Both the position numbers and the translations under genes were made by a program. 48,302 nt of DNA, from NCBI GenBank assembly GCA_016791285.1, contig JAEUMX010000055.1:1-48302 (forward strand), read 5' to 3'. The notes under the pieces are model-generated. The model saw nothing but the letters and a program-made list of their open reading frames with translations, did no database searches and had not been told where the DNA came from. Each line of letters starts with the position of its first letter. Positions within the stretch are counted from its first letter, which is position 1. Shown one piece after another: positions 28,177 to 36,535 of this stretch. Origin of the DNA: Burkholderiales bacterium. GTDB lineage: Bacteria > Pseudomonadota > Gammaproteobacteria > Burkholderiales > JAEUMW01.

Positions 28177-29752
28177 AACCGGCGCCTCTGCCGTTGAGCC
28201 GCGCCTCCTCGTAGTCGAGTTCGCGTTGCAGCGACTGCAGCACTTCGGCGCCGATCGCCTCCTCGCGCCACAGCCGGATGAGTTCCCGGCGCTCCGCGCG
28301 CACCACTGCGCTGCGCAGTCGGAAGGCGAGATTGTCGACGTCGGCCGAAGCCGGCCGGCGCGGCTCGACGGATCGCAGACGGATCTCATACTCGGATCGC
28401 AGCGGATCCCGGATGTGGTCCGGGATGCGCTCCGTCTCGCTGAAGCGGTCGGCCTCGTTCAGCCCGGCTCGCGTCATGGCCTCGCGCGCGAGCTGTTCCT
28501 CTTCCCTGGGGCTCCAGTCGTCGCCTAGGCGCAGCAGCCGGATCAGCGGCGGCAGGGTGAGCCCCTGGACCACGAGGGTGAACAGGATCACCGCGAAGGC
28601 GAGGCAGATTACCAGGCTCCGATGCGGGAAGGCCGTGCCGTCGGGCAGGACGAGGGGCAGGGCGAGGGCGGCCGCGAGGGAAACGATCCCGCGCATCCCG
28701 CACCAGGACACGATGACCACCGGCCGCCACGGCGGATAGGCTTCCTGCGCGTGCAGCAGGGGGTTGAGAAAGCGAGGCATGAAGGTCGCCGGAAATACCC
28801 AGAGGAATCGCGTCACCACCGCGGTCACGCAGACCGCCAGCGCAAGCCAGACGAGTTGCTGCCTCGGCACCGCCTGGATGTCGTCCACGATGGCATTCAA
28901 CTCCAGTCCGATGAGGATGAAAGCCAGGCAGTTCATGAGGAACTCGATGGTGCTCCAGACCGCTTGAACCTGGATTCGGCTCTCCGCCGTGAACATTTCG
29001 GGCGCATAGCGGGCCCGCATCAGGCCCGCCGCGACGACCGTCAGCACGCCGGAGACGTGCATGGCCTCTCCCCCCAGGTAGGCCACGTAGGGCAGCAGCA
29101 GCGAGAGCAGGATCTCGATCAGAGGATCGTGTTGCCACGCGTGGATCAGTACGAAGAGCCGGCCGAGCAGCAGGCCGAGGAGGACACCGCCAATCGCCAC
29201 CACGAAGAACTGCACGGTGGCGTCCGGGAGGGAGAAGACGCCGGTCAGCGCCGCGGCCACCGCGAACTTGTAGAGCACGAGGCCGGTTGCGTCGTTGACC
29301 AGGCTCTCGCCCTCCAGGATGATTACGACACGACTGGACATCCGCAGGCGACTCAACACCGCGGTCGCGGCCACCGCGTCGGGGGGCGATACGATCGCAC
29401 CAAGCGAGAACGCGACGGCCCAGGGCATGTCGGGGACGAGCACCCGCACGACCCCGGCGACGGCCACCGTAGTGACGATCACGAGCGGCACCGCGAGCAG
29501 CGTGATCGGCCGGATGTTGCGCTTGAAATCGCGCCAGGACGCGCGCAGTGCCGCGACGTACAGGACCGGCGGCAGGATGGTCACGAGCACGAGGTTCGGA
29601 TCGAGCTCGACCTTCGGTCCGAACGGCAGGAATCCGAGCGCGGCGCCGCCCAACACCAGCGCGATGGGGTACGGCACGCCGAGCTTGCGCGCGAGCCAGC
29701 CCAGCGCGACGGCGCAGGCCAGCAGGACTGCAATCAGCTCGACAAACTCCAC
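28172..29752 (-). CDS. Monovalent cation:proton antiporter, CPA1 family (NhaP/YjcE-like)
   Basis: A 526-residue inner-membrane Na+(K+)/H+ exchanger with about 12 hydrophobic segments followed by a cytoplasmic C-terminal tail of about 110 residues. The ion-binding region has [32 protein letters not shown], and [17 protein letters not shown] with its ND pair, all CPA1 hallmarks. [17 protein letters not shown] is the conserved helix near the end. No ATG precedes helix 1. GTG 29752, five bases after the phosphodiesterase stop, is the best start, although no ribosome binding site is seen; translational coupling is likely. The frame stays open upstream but overlaps the phosphodiesterase gene. Confidence 0.9.
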   Translation of the reverse strand: MEFVELIAVLLACAVALGWLARKLGVPYPIALVLGGAALGFLPFGPKVELDPNLVLVTILPPVLYVAALRASWRDFKRNIRPITLLAVPLVIVTTVAVAGVVRVLVPDMPWAVAFSLGAIVSPPDAVAATAVLSRLRMSSRVVIILEGESLVNDATGLVLYKFAVAAALTGVFSLPDATVQFFVVAIGGVLLGLLLGRLFVLIHAWQHDPLIEILLSLLLPYVAYLGGEAMHVSGVLTVVAAGLMRARYAPEMFTAESRIQVQAVWSTIEFLMNCLAFILIGLELNAIVDDIQAVPRQQLVWLALAVCVTAVVTRFLWVFPATFMPRFLNPLLHAQEAYPPWRPVVIVSWCGMRGIVSLAAALALPLVLPDGTAFPHRSLVICLAFAVILFTLVVQGLTLPPLIRLLRLGDDWSPREEEQLAREAMTRAGLNEADRFSETERIPDHIRDPLRSEYEIRLRSVEPRRPASADVDNLAFRLRSAVVRAERRELIRLWREEAIGAEVLQSLQRELDYEEARLNGRGAGS

Positions 29753-29757
29753 AGTTG

Positions 29758-30579
29758 CTAGAAGGGGTAGGGGCCAGGGAAACGGCCGGTGACGAGCGTG
29801 TGACTGATGAGACCGGTCTCGGTCGTCCAGGTGTGCAGCTGGAACCCCGGCGGCTCCATGGTATAGCAGAGCGCCTCGCCCGGTCGCAGGTCGAGCGCGA
29901 CCTGGTGCGCCGTGCTCGGACAGACGGAGGCGAGCACGCCGTGCCAGCGCACCTGGATCGAGCGGTGCAGATGACCGCAGAGAATGCGCTCGACCTGCGG
30001 AAAGCGCGCGAGGAGGCAAGCGAGCTCTGCGGATCCCGCGAGCCCCATATCGTCGAGATTCGCGACCCCGGTCAGAAACGGCGGGTGATGCATGACGAGA
30101 ACGGTCGGTCGGTCGGGCGCCTCCGCCAGCCGGTCCGCGAGCCAGCGCAGCCGCGCGTGGCACAGCGCACCGCCATCCTGGCCCGGGACCAGCGTGTCGA
30201 GGAAGACGAGGCGCAGCGGACCGGCATCGACCACGTAGTGCAGGAACCCGGACCGCGGCAACCCAGTCTCATCGCCGAACGCCGCGCGCAGGTGCTCGCG
30301 GTCGTCGTGATTCCCGGGGATGACGTAGATCGGCATGGCAAGCGGTGCGAGCAGCGCGCGCAGGTGGGCGTACTCCTCCGGCGTCGCGAGGTCCACGAGG
30401 TCGCCGCTCGCGATCACGAACCGCGGTGCCGGGTCGAGCTCGACGAGCCGCGTCACGCATGCGCGCAGCAGTCCGGCGGTGTCGACGCGATCCATGCAGG
30501 CGCGGCCCGGCGTGGTGACATGGAGGTCCGAGATCTGGGCAATGATCAATTCGTCCTGCCGATCGATTCGATGCGTCAC
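29758..30579 (-). CDS. Metallophosphoesterase, CpdA-like cyclic-nucleotide phosphodiesterase
   Basis: A 273-residue calcineurin-type phosphoesterase. All metal ligand motifs are present: ISDLHV, SGDLVDL, PGNHDD, MHHPPF and CGHLHRS. The arrangement is that of the CpdA/class III phosphodiesterase subgroup, which includes 3',5'-cAMP hydrolases, so cAMP is a plausible substrate. The start is GTG 30579; a TTG at 30543 with AGGA upstream is an alternative, and the frame is open further. Its stop lies 5 bases before the antiporter start. It is divergent from the sorbosone-dehydrogenase-like gene, 46 bases apart. Confidence 0.87.
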   Translation of the reverse strand: MTHRIDRQDELIIAQISDLHVTTPGRACMDRVDTAGLLRACVTRLVELDPAPRFVIASGDLVDLATPEEYAHLRALLAPLAMPIYVIPGNHDDREHLRAAFGDETGLPRSGFLHYVVDAGPLRLVFLDTLVPGQDGGALCHARLRWLADRLAEAPDRPTVLVMHHPPFLTGVANLDDMGLAGSAELACLLARFPQVERILCGHLHRSIQVRWHGVLASVCPSTAHQVALDLRPGEALCYTMEPPGFQLHTWTTETGLISHTLVTGRFPGPYPF

Positions 30580-30625
30580 GGGGTGTATGGTAGACGCTTC
30601 TCTTCGTCGACTGTAGCGAGCACTC

Positions 30626-31741
30626 ATGCACTCTGCGATCAAGGCTCTGTGGTTCACTGCTCTCGCGAGCGTGGTCATTGCCGCGCCGTGCGTTTTTGCC
30701 CGCCCCCTGCCTCTGGACAAGATCGAGCTGCCGCCTGGTTTCGAGATCGCGGTTTATGCCGACAACGTTCCCGGCGCGCGGTCGCTCACGCTCGGCGCGA
30801 ACGGCACCGTCTACGTCGGGACGCTCGGCGCGGGCAAGGTCTACGCGGTGATCGACCAGGACCAGGACGGCAAGGCGGACGAAGTGCGCACGGTGGCAGA
30901 GGGACTCAATTCTCCGAACGGTGTCGCCTTCCGCGACGGCAGTCTCTATGTCGCGGAGATCCACCGCATCCTGCGCTTCGACGACGTCGCACAGGTCCCG
31001 TCGGGTGGACACAAGCCGGTGGTGATCAGCGACGCGTTGCCGCGCGAGACGCACCACGGCTGGAAGTTCATTGCGTTCGGGCCGGATGGCTGGCTCTACG
31101 TGCAGGTGGGTGCCCCGTGCAACATCTGCGCGCCGGACCCGAAGCGCTACGCGAACATCATGCGCATGAAGCAAGACGGCAGCGGTCTCGAGGTCTTCGC
31201 CAGGGGTGTGCGCAACTCGCTCGGTTTCGACTGGAACCCGCAGGACCGGACGCTATGGTTCACCGACAACGGACGAGACTGGCTCGGCGACGACTCGCCC
31301 TCGTGCGAACTCAACCACGCGCCGAAGGCGGGCCTGCACTTCGGCTTTCCCTACTGCCATGAAGGCACGGTGGCGGACCCGCAGTTCGGTGCCGAGCGGA
31401 GGTGTCGCGAGTTCACCCCCCCGGTCGCCAAGCTGGGCGCACACGTCGCCCCGCTCGGCATGCGCTTCTACACCGGCAAGATGTTTCCGCCGGACTACGC
31501 GAACCGGATCTTCGTCGCCGAGCACGGATCCTGGAACCGCTCGAAGAAGGTCGGCTACCGCGTGGTCGCGGTGGACGTCGGCAACAGGAAGGCCGTCAAA
31601 CAGCAGGTCTTCGCGGCAGGCTGGCTGCAGGGCGAGGAGAGCTGGGGTCGTCCGGTGGACGTGCTGGTGATGCCGGACGGCGCGCTGCTCGTCTCCGACG
31701 ACCAGGCGGGTGTCATCTACCGCATCTCGTACAAGCCCTGA
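30626..31741 (+). CDS. Exported PQQ-dependent sugar dehydrogenase-like protein (sorbosone dehydrogenase family)
   Basis: A 371-residue secreted beta-propeller. A signal peptide (about residues 1-25, LWFTALASVVIAAPCVFA) predicts a periplasmic location. LPPGFEIAVYADNVPGARSL, GLNSPNGVAFRDGSLYVAE, FARGVRNSLGFDWNP and the late EHGSWNRSKKVGYRV are characteristic of the GDH/L-sorbosone dehydrogenase family. Members oxidise aldose-like sugars with PQQ as cofactor, although many are uncharacterised. The two cysteine pairs (CNIC, and Cys in PSCELNH with CHEG) suggest disulfides. No PQQ synthesis genes are in the window. It is convergent with the phoX pseudogene. Confidence 0.88.
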   Translation: MHSAIKALWFTALASVVIAAPCVFARPLPLDKIELPPGFEIAVYADNVPGARSLTLGANGTVYVGTLGAGKVYAVIDQDQDGKADEVRTVAEGLNSPNGVAFRDGSLYVAEIHRILRFDDVAQVPSGGHKPVVISDALPRETHHGWKFIAFGPDGWLYVQVGAPCNICAPDPKRYANIMRMKQDGSGLEVFARGVRNSLGFDWNPQDRTLWFTDNGRDWLGDDSPSCELNHAPKAGLHFGFPYCHEGTVADPQFGAERRCREFTPPVAKLGAHVAPLGMRFYTGKMFPPDYANRIFVAEHGSWNRSKKVGYRVVAVDVGNRKAVKQQVFAAGWLQGEESWGRPVDVLVMPDGALLVSDDQAGVIYRISYKP

Positions 31742-31743
31742 TC

Positions 31744-31766
31744 GGCGGCACCGGCCCGGAGCCGCC
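31744..31766. terminator. GC-rich inverted repeat between convergent genes
   Basis: GGCGGC (31744-31749) and GCCGCC (31761-31766) flank an 11-base loop in the 39-base gap between the sorbosone-dehydrogenase-like gene and the end of the phoX pseudogene. It could act as a bidirectional terminator, but no T-tract follows on either strand. Confidence 0.3.
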
Positions 31767-31780
31767 GCGGCGCTCGCGCC

Positions 31781-32940
31781 TCAGGTGCCGATGATGCCGC
31801 CGTCGCGGCGTCGAATGGCGATGGTGGCGGAGCGGGGCCGACCGCCCTTGGGCCCGTCGGGTCAGGTGCTGATGGCCTGCGGCTTCTTCGGATCGTTGCG
31901 CCCGGGATGGGGTAGCGGCGCCTCACCCGGATGCTGGATGTTGACGAACATCGTGCGCATGTCGGGCGTGATGATCGTACCCGTGATCTCGCAGCCGACC
32001 GGCCCAGTCAGGAAGCGCCGCACCTCCCCCGTTTCGGGATCCGCGGCGAGCATCTGGTTGTTGCCGATGTTCGACCAGTCCTTGCTCGCCATCAGCTGGG
32101 CCGACGAATCGGTCTGAATCCAGAGCACACCGCGCCGGTCGCAGTACAGTCCGTCGGGCTGTGCGAAAGCAACACCGCCCTTCACGTCGCCCCGTTTGAG
32201 TGGATCGCTGCTCTGCGGATCCCCCGCCTGCAGGAATACGTCCCACTCGAACCGGGTAGCGGTCAGATCGCCGCCGGCCTCACGCCATCGCACGATATGC
32301 CCCATCAGATTGGGCCCGCGCGGGTTCGCGGCGTCGGCGCCGACGATTTCCTTGCCACCGATGGGCTTGCCCTTGCCACGCGCCGTGCTCCATTTCGTCC
32401 GTCGAACTGGATCTCGAAGACGCCGAGCCCGTGTGCATTCTTGGATTTCTGCACCTTCTCGCCGGTCCAGGTCGTCATGCCGTCCGGGCTGAGAAGATTG
32501 TCGTCCGTGTACTCATAGTTGATCGCGATCAGCCCGTGGGTCGAGGAACTCGACGCCTTGGGCAGCGGGAAATAGTGCATGCCATCGTGGAACATGCCCG
32601 CCTGCTTCGCCTGCTCCGTCGCCGACTGACTGGCGTCGCCAAGAAATTCGGGCGCGCCGAGCATGATCGGATCGCCCCAGGCGTTCACGACCTGCCAGGT
32701 GTATTCGGGAGCGACCGCCACCGCGTCCGCCTTCGAAGCCGGGATCGGCGAAAAGCCGAGCTTCGGCCCCGTGCCGTTCTCGAGCGCATCGCGCATGGAC
32801 TGACAGCCGCCGAAGAGGGACATCGCCGCGAGACCCAGCGATCCTCTCAGGACCGAGCGTCGGAACAACCGCGCGATGAGTATGTCGTCGAAAGTACTGC
32901 CGACTCGAAAGGAAGGGGGGCGATCCGAGGAGACGGACAT
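31781..32940 (-). pseudogene. phoX: PhoX-family alkaline phosphatase, decayed (internal deletion, frameshift and nonsense codon)
   Basis: PhoX enzymes are periplasmic, Tat-exported, Ca/Fe-dependent phosphatases of roughly 600-700 residues. The first part (32940 to about 32400) has the twin-arginine leader LFRRSVLRGSLGL and the typical STHGLIAINYEYTDDNLLSP and KSKNAHGLGVFEIQFDGR. Around 32380-32405 the reading jumps by two bases straight into the C-terminal portion (GADAANPRGPNLMGHIVRW, TRFEWDVFLQAGDP, IGNNQMLAADPETGEVRRFL, GPVGCEITGTI). About 300 residues are missing. A TGA at 31864-31862 then interrupts QAIST*PDG where the family has Trp. The ancestral tail (RPRSATIAIRRRDGGIIGT) continues to a final TGA at 31781. 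A perfect AAGGAGG still precedes the ATG. Recent decay or an assembly collapse are both possible. Confidence 0.85.
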
Positions 32941-33024
32941 GGTAATCCTCCTTTATCAGTCCCTCGCCCGCATGGAACCACACCGCTTTCCATTCAGACG
33001 ATGGATCGGTCGTCATGCAGTCCC

Positions 33025-33059
33025 AAAAAAAGCTCAACGCGGCGGTCGACCCGCCTTGA
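33025..33059 (-). terminator. Rho-independent terminator of the aas gene
   Basis: On the minus strand GGCGG and CCGCC (33055-33051 and 33045-33041) form a five-base GC stem with a five-base loop. It is extended by TCAA/TTGA arms around a three-base bulge. A run of seven T (33031-33025) follows. It begins 5 bases after the aas stop codon, the classical position. This is the clearest intrinsic terminator in the window. Confidence 0.75.
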
Positions 33060-33064
33060 CGCCT

Positions 33065-35317
33065 TTAGCTACCGCGACTTCTGATCGTCCCCGAGGGGCG
33101 CAGCGACACCACGATACCAGGATCATACCGCTCGATGCTGGAAGGATCGAGTCCGGCGACGAGGGTTTGCAGGGCGACATAGTCGACCTTGCCGCTGCCC
33201 AGCAGCGGGAGCTTCTCCACTGGGACGATGTTGCGCGCCACGGCGAGCTCGTGACCGCCGAGCTTGCGCGCGGCCTGGAGCAGCGCGATTCGATTGAGCT
33301 GCGGGTCGGTAGTGAAGAGCGCGGTGCTCTCGCCGAGCTCGCTCACGATCAGCACCGTCGCCGCGTGTTGGTGATCCGGCGACGCATGGCGTGCGATGCG
33401 CTCGACCGCTTCGAGTGAGACCATCTCTCCCGCCACCTTGGCGAAACGCTTCACCCGACCGCGTACGCAGATGAAGCCATCCTCGTCCATCTCGACTACA
33501 TCGCCGGTCGCGTACCAGCCCTCACCCAACTCCGAGCGTGGCGGTTTGAGCACCCCCGGATCCTCCGGGAACAGGTAGCCGAGCATGACGTTCGGGCCTC
33601 GCACGTGCAGCTCGCCGCCCTTGGCGATGCTCGGCACGGACACGATCCGATGCTCGATGTTCGGCAGCAGCCGGCCGACGGTGCAGGGCTTGTAAGCGAG
33701 CGGCGCGTTCAGCGCGAGCACGGGCGAGCACTCCGTGGTGCCGTAGCCCTCGGTGATTCGCAGCCCGAACTTGCGCAGCCAGACATCCGCCACATGCTCG
33801 TCCAGCTTCTCCGCGCCCGAGACCACGACACGGACACGATGAAAATCGTAGGGATGGGCGTTGCGCGCGTAGTGACCGAGGAACGTGCTGGTGCCGAAGA
33901 GGAAGGTGCAGGCCCTAGTGTACGCGATCTCCGGAATGACGTGGTAATGCAGCGGCGTTGGATAGAGCAGGACCTTCGTGCCCGATACGAGTGGCATCAG
34001 CGTGCACGCGGTCAGGCTGTATGAATGATACATCGGCAGCGCATTGAGAAACTTGTCCGCCGGTGTGAAATCGATCACTGCCCGCATCTGGGCGATGTTC
34101 GAGAGAATCGCCGCGTGCGAGAGCACCACGCCCTTCGGAGTGCCCTCCGAGCCCGAGGTAAACAGAATCACCGCCGGGGCCGCGGGATCCTGATCGGCGA
34201 GCACGCGACGCGGATTTCGCAGCGCCCGCGCGACCAACCACACCTTGTCGACGAACCCGAACCGAGCCTTCAGGTCCTCGAGGTAGACGACCTGCACCTG
34301 GTCCAGTTCGAGTTGAATCCCCTGTTCCTGCAGCGCGTCGAGGAACCGCCGCGAGGTGATCACGAGCCGCACCCGGGCCGCGCGACACGAGGCCTGCACC
34401 CCCGCGCGCCCGGACGTGAAGTTGAGCATCGCCGGCACGCGACCGATCGCGCTCAGCCCGAGCAGCAGGCACACCGTGGTCGCAGCGTTGGGCATGAGGA
34501 CGCCTACGGTCTCGCGCTCCCGAGTAATGCCCGCGACCAGGCGCCCGAGCGCCAGGCTCGCCTTGACGAGATCACCGTAAGTCTTCGGCGGACCCTGGCT
34601 CTCCTCGAGAATGGGGACAGCGCGACCACACCGGTCGGCAGCGGAAAGGAACGCTTCGAACAGGGTTCGCGCCGGGAGCGCGGATACGGCCGTGCCCTGC
34701 AATATCCGCTGCATGTGAGCAGCGGCCTGGCGTCGCCGCAGCTTGAGCGAGCGGTCGAGCGCAATCGGCAAGCGCTCGAGTCGCCCCACCGTCACCCTCA
34801 CCTCGGGTCGCCCCTTCTCCTGCCCGCGGCCGACCGCTTCACCGAAGCGGCTCGTCGCCAGGCCTTCGATGCTGACGGGAAGGATGGCCGCGCCGGTCTT
34901 TACCGCTGCCAGGGCTGCCGTGTCGTAGAGCTTCATCAAACCGCCGGTGCGGGTGGAGCGGCCCTCGGGAAAGACTAGAACCGGCGTGCCCTTTTCGATG
35001 AGTCGTGCGAGGCGTTTCACCGAGAGCGCCTCGGTCTGGTCGATCACGACATGCGGAAAGAACCTGAGGATCCACCGCAGGGGCCCGCGATACTCCGCAG
35101 GCGACACGACGACCAGCATTGGAAACGGCAACCGGCTCAGAAGGAGAGGTGCATCGAGCCATGACTGATGATTGGACGCGACGAGGAGGCGTTCCGGGAG
35201 CGGCCCGAGCGCATGACTCACCCGCACCCGGAGGCGGCTGCGAAGGAGGAGGCGAAGCAGGGAGCGCACGAACGGAACCACGAGGGACACCCAGATGCGA
35301 ATCAGTGGCCAAACCAC
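33065..35317 (-). CDS. aas: Bifunctional acyltransferase / acyl-ACP synthetase (Aas family)
   Basis: A 750-residue two-domain membrane-associated enzyme like E. coli Aas. It reacylates lysophospholipids and activates free fatty acids onto ACP. Residues about 30-215 form the PlsC-type acyltransferase (SNHQSWLDA with the HX4D motif; FPEGRSTRTG). The rest is an AMP-forming ligase with ILFTSGSEGTPKG (phosphate loop), GYGTTECSP and the hinge region WYATGDVVEMDEDGFI. The start is GTG 35317, but the TTGACA promoter at 35346 would begin transcription at about 35311. A GTG at 35290 or 35281 is therefore possible and still leaves the domain intact. It is divergent from the DSF synthase gene, a neighbourhood where Xanthomonas has RpfB, an acyl ligase that turns over the signal. 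An intrinsic terminator follows. Confidence 0.9.
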   Translation of the reverse strand: MVWPLIRIWVSLVVPFVRSLLRLLLRSRLRVRVSHALGPLPERLLVASNHQSWLDAPLLLSRLPFPMLVVVSPAEYRGPLRWILRFFPHVVIDQTEALSVKRLARLIEKGTPVLVFPEGRSTRTGGLMKLYDTAALAAVKTGAAILPVSIEGLATSRFGEAVGRGQEKGRPEVRVTVGRLERLPIALDRSLKLRRRQAAAHMQRILQGTAVSALPARTLFEAFLSAADRCGRAVPILEESQGPPKTYGDLVKASLALGRLVAGITRERETVGVLMPNAATTVCLLLGLSAIGRVPAMLNFTSGRAGVQASCRAARVRLVITSRRFLDALQEQGIQLELDQVQVVYLEDLKARFGFVDKVWLVARALRNPRRVLADQDPAAPAVILFTSGSEGTPKGVVLSHAAILSNIAQMRAVIDFTPADKFLNALPMYHSYSLTACTLMPLVSGTKVLLYPTPLHYHVIPEIAYTRACTFLFGTSTFLGHYARNAHPYDFHRVRVVVSGAEKLDEHVADVWLRKFGLRITEGYGTTECSPVLALNAPLAYKPCTVGRLLPNIEHRIVSVPSIAKGGELHVRGPNVMLGYLFPEDPGVLKPPRSELGEGWYATGDVVEMDEDGFICVRGRVKRFAKVAGEMVSLEAVERIARHASPDHQHAATVLIVSELGESTALFTTDPQLNRIALLQAARKLGGHELAVARNIVPVEKLPLLGSGKVDYVALQTLVAGLDPSSIERYDPGIVVSLRPSGTIRSRGS

Positions 35318-35346
35318 CTTCTATCGGGAACGAACGGTCATGTCAA
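35318..35346 (-). promoter_or_regulatory. Sigma-70-like promoter of aas
   Basis: A perfect TTGACA (35346-35341) and TAGAAG (35323-35318) lie on the minus strand with a 17-base spacer. The -35 is also one arm of the inverted repeat at 35341-35367, so a protein bound there should block it. The -10 abuts the annotated GTG, implying either a leaderless message or a slightly later start codon. Confidence 0.5.
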
Positions 35347-35367
35347 CAGGTTGAACGGTAGTTGACA
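35341..35367. promoter_or_regulatory. Inverted repeat overlapping the aas -35 (candidate operator)
   Basis: TGTCAAC (35341-35347) and GTTGACA (35361-35367) are perfect 7-base inverted arms, 13 bases apart. A related GTTGAAC lies between them (35350-35356). Arm centres are 20 bases apart, about two helical turns, suiting a dimeric regulator. It lies between divergent aas and rpfF. Confidence 0.5.
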
Positions 35368-35474
35368 CGAGACCAACGCGTCGCGTGGGGAGCCGAGACA
35401 AAGTCCCGCAGTTAAGCGCGAGTCTCACGTTTCCCATCACCCCCGCCAAGCCCGCATTTCGGTGAAAAAACTCA

Positions 35475-35497
35475 AAATCTAACAAAACGTTAGATTT
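35475..35497. promoter_or_regulatory. AT-rich perfect dyad upstream of rpfF (candidate operator)
   Basis: AAATCTAAC (35475-35483) and GTTAGATTT (35489-35497) are perfect 9-base inverted arms around AAAAC. The AT-rich composition stands out in this GC-rich sequence. It lies about 100 bases before the rpfF ATG and touches the TTGATT hexamer at 35496-35501. As an RNA it would form a weak hairpin without a T-run, so an operator is more likely than a terminator. Confidence 0.6.
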
Positions 35498-35526
35498 GAT
35501 TTTCTCGATTTGCCTGGCATTAAATA
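35496..35526 (+). promoter_or_regulatory. Candidate promoter of the rpfF operon
   Basis: TTGATT (35496-35501) and TAAATA (35521-35526) are separated by 19 bases. That is long for sigma-70 but is the spacing typical of promoters controlled by MerR-family activators. A 17-base spacing gives ATTAAA instead. The leader would be about 60 bases. Weak matches; treat as a hypothesis. Confidence 0.35.
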
Positions 35527-35595
35527 CGCTTGACGAGGATTCGCCACGTTTGTCACCAACCCGTCACTTTAACGCGACCACCCAGGAGAACACAA

Positions 35596-36519
35596 ATGAA
35601 CATGATCGTCCCGCCCGCGCTTTTGATCCCTGAGCAGGTTGCCGGCCACCACACCGAAAACGGAGTCGAGTACTCGTTCTCGAATCAACTGCGCGCGTCG
35701 TTCCGCAAGGATCAAGCGGCAGTCTGGTCGCGTTGGAATCCGTCGCCGCGCCCGTGCTTCAATCCGCGACTGCTGGCGGACATCCGCGCCTACTATGAGT
35801 TTCTGGCAGCAAGCGCCGGCAAGATCGCGGTCGGGACCGAGGAGCACGCAATCAACTATGTCGTTCTTGCATCCGACATACCCGGTGTCTTCAACCTCGG
35901 TGGCGATCTCGATCTCTTCAAAATGCTGATCGGCAAGCAGGACCGCGCCGGACTCCTGTACTACGGCCGCGCCTGCGTCGATGTTCTCTACCGCAACTAC
36001 GTGTCGCACGATCTGGCCGCGACCACGATCTCGCTGGTACAGGGAGAGTGCCTGGGAGGAGGCTTCGAAGCAGCCCTGTCGAGCGATGTGATCATTGCGG
36101 AGAAGAGTTCGCGGTTCGGCTTTCCCGAGATACTGTTCAACCTGTTTCCGGGGATGGGCGCCTACTCGTTCCTCGATCGCAAAGTGGGGCAAAAGCTTGC
36201 CGAACAACTGATCACCAGCGGCCGCCTCTACTCCGCCGATGAAATGCACGCCATGGGCGTGGTCGACATGGTAGTGGAAGACGGCGAGGGCGAAGTCGGT
36301 GTATCCTCCTTCATCGCCTCCCGGCAACGCACCAAGGTGGGTCATTTTGGCCTCGCCGCGGCCCGGCGGCGTGTCCATGGAATAGACTTTGCTGAATTGA
36401 TGGATGTCGTGGAGATCTGGGTGGACTGCGCTCTGCGACTCAATCTTCGGGACCTCAAGCTGATGCATCGTCTGGTATCTCGCCAGAACGGTCTCGGCGA
36501 ATCACGCGAGGTTCACTAA
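35596..36519 (+). CDS. rpfF: DSF synthase, RpfF family (cis-2-enoyl fatty-acid signal synthase)
   Basis: Crotonase-fold enzyme that dehydrates 3-hydroxyacyl-ACP and releases the free cis-2-unsaturated fatty acid used as the diffusible signal factor. The 307 residues contain the RpfF hallmarks NLGGDLDLF, SLVQGECLGGGFEAALS and FPEILFNLFPGMGAYSFLDR. The two catalytic glutamates of Xanthomonas RpfF correspond to Glu158 (GGFEAA) and Glu178 (FPEILF), both present. ATG 35596 has AGGAG 7 bases upstream; Met3 is an alternative. The long non-coding region upstream carries two dyads. It is followed after 16 bases by the HTH-PAS-GGDEF-EAL gene, so the two are an operon. Chain length of the signal cannot be read from sequence. 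Confidence 0.93.
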   Translation: MNMIVPPALLIPEQVAGHHTENGVEYSFSNQLRASFRKDQAAVWSRWNPSPRPCFNPRLLADIRAYYEFLAASAGKIAVGTEEHAINYVVLASDIPGVFNLGGDLDLFKMLIGKQDRAGLLYYGRACVDVLYRNYVSHDLAATTISLVQGECLGGGFEAALSSDVIIAEKSSRFGFPEILFNLFPGMGAYSFLDRKVGQKLAEQLITSGRLYSADEMHAMGVVDMVVEDGEGEVGVSSFIASRQRTKVGHFGLAAARRRVHGIDFAELMDVVEIWVDCALRLNLRDLKLMHRLVSRQNGLGESREVH

Positions 36520-36535
36520 CACGAAAGGGGGCTTG

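Noticed and set aside
28113..28271. An htpG start 53 codons upstream, giving a 702-residue protein
   Set aside because: The extension is Arg-rich, unlike any HtpG, overlaps the antiporter gene and lies upstream of the predicted sigma-32 transcription start.
31862..31864. TGA in the phoX remnant read as recoded tryptophan or selenocysteine
   Set aside because: All other genes here use TGA as stop, there is no SECIS-like element, and the gene is also frameshifted, so a nonsense mutation is simpler.
35515..35530. Sigma-54-like GG-N10-GC (TGGCAT...GCT) upstream of rpfF
   Set aside because: Only about half of the wider consensus matches (the TT before GC is AC), and no enhancer-binding regulator or IHF site is evident.
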